A DNA stretch of 5,907 bases from Planctomycetia bacterium (GTDB lineage Bacteria > Planctomycetota > PLA2 > JAEUHO01), in the NCBI GenBank assembly GCA_030618975.1, contig JAUXCH010000343.1, positions 1 to 5,907 of the forward strand. The letters are read 5' to 3'. Below are positions 5,757 through 5,907 of the stretch, one piece after another. The notes under the pieces are model-generated. The model searched no databases. It saw only the letters and a list, made by a program, of their open reading frames with translations, and had not been told where the DNA came from. Position numbers and translations under genes: made by a program. Numbering within the stretch: the first letter of the stretch is position 1; each line of letters starts with the position of its first letter.

Positions 5757-5907
5757 ATGCCCACGTCACGACGCGTTGTCCGGCCGGCCTGGCTGCGGCC
5801 CGCGCTCCGGGGGCTCGCACTCGCCCTCGCGGCGGCTGGTCGGCTCGTCCGACGGTTGGATCCCGCGGCGGGAAGCCGTGGGCTTGCGGCCGTGGATTGG
5901 GACGGGA
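5757..5907 (+). CDS. Unidentified protein, N-terminal fragment (3' partial)
   Basis: A reading frame begins at the ATG at 5757 and stays open for 50 codons to the end of the window. It is preceded by GGGAGG at a six-base spacing. The fragment starts MPTSRRVVRPAWLRPALRG, continues with a short Ala/Leu-rich stretch (LALALAAAG, about residues 20-28), then RLVRRLDPAAGSRG and ends AAVDWDG. The basic start followed by a short hydrophobic stretch could be a weak signal peptide or an amphipathic helix, but arginines on both sides make this uncertain. I recognise no family. The gene is divergent from the serine hydrolase, with 251 bp between the two starts, so they may share a control region. Confidence 0.55.
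   Translation, partial: MPTSRRVVRPAWLRPALRGLALALAAAGRLVRRLDPAAGSRGLAAVDWDG

Noticed and set aside
3937..5820. A longer, 627-residue version of the serine hydrolase starting at 5820
   Set aside because: It would place a clear signal peptide about 105 residues inside the protein and overlap the start of the divergent gene at 5757. The added segment is low-complexity.
1..5907. CRISPR arrays, insertion sequences, or attachment sites
   Set aside because: I saw no regularly spaced direct repeats, transposase-like frames, or flanking terminal repeats on either strand.

Overview
This is a GC-rich (roughly 70% by eye) bacterial window. The genes have strongly GC-biased third codon positions, and mostly weak or absent Shine-Dalgarno sequences. 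A very large Ser/Thr kinase fused to a STAND-type ATPase and TPR repeats is typical of large-genome Planctomycetota, Myxococcota or Acidobacteriota. I lean towards Planctomycetota, but the window alone does not settle the phylum.

Layout. (1) Positions 1-3264, plus strand: the 3' portion of a PknK-like signalling protein. It runs from the hinge and C-lobe of a Hanks-type Ser/Thr kinase, through an AAA/STAND ATPase module, to about eight TPR-like repeats. Its N-lobe lies upstream of the window. (2) Positions 3320-3876, plus strand: a type II toxin-antitoxin pair of the VapBC family. The two genes overlap by 4 bp (GTGA). A sigma70-like promoter and an imperfect 26-bp inverted repeat sit across the antitoxin start. 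(3) Positions 3877-3936: a short convergent intergenic stretch holding a nested hairpin. (4) Positions 3937-5505, minus strand: an exported serine hydrolase of the class C beta-lactamase/penicillin-binding-protein-like family. It has all three active-site motifs and an unusual C-terminal extension of about 170 residues containing an acidic tract. (5) Positions 5506-5756: a divergent intergenic region rich in inverted repeats. (6) Positions 5757 to the end, plus strand: the start of an unidentified gene with a strong Shine-Dalgarno sequence.

Nothing suggests that these genes form one pathway. The kinase is a stand-alone signalling protein, the VapBC pair is a self-contained module inserted 55 bp behind it, and the hydrolase is a separate convergent unit. 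The points most worth following up are the layered start and promoter arrangement of vapB, the proline substitutions in an otherwise catalytically complete VapC, the C-terminal extension of the hydrolase, and the mutually exclusive hairpins upstream of the last gene. I did not find a convincing new multi-gene system.
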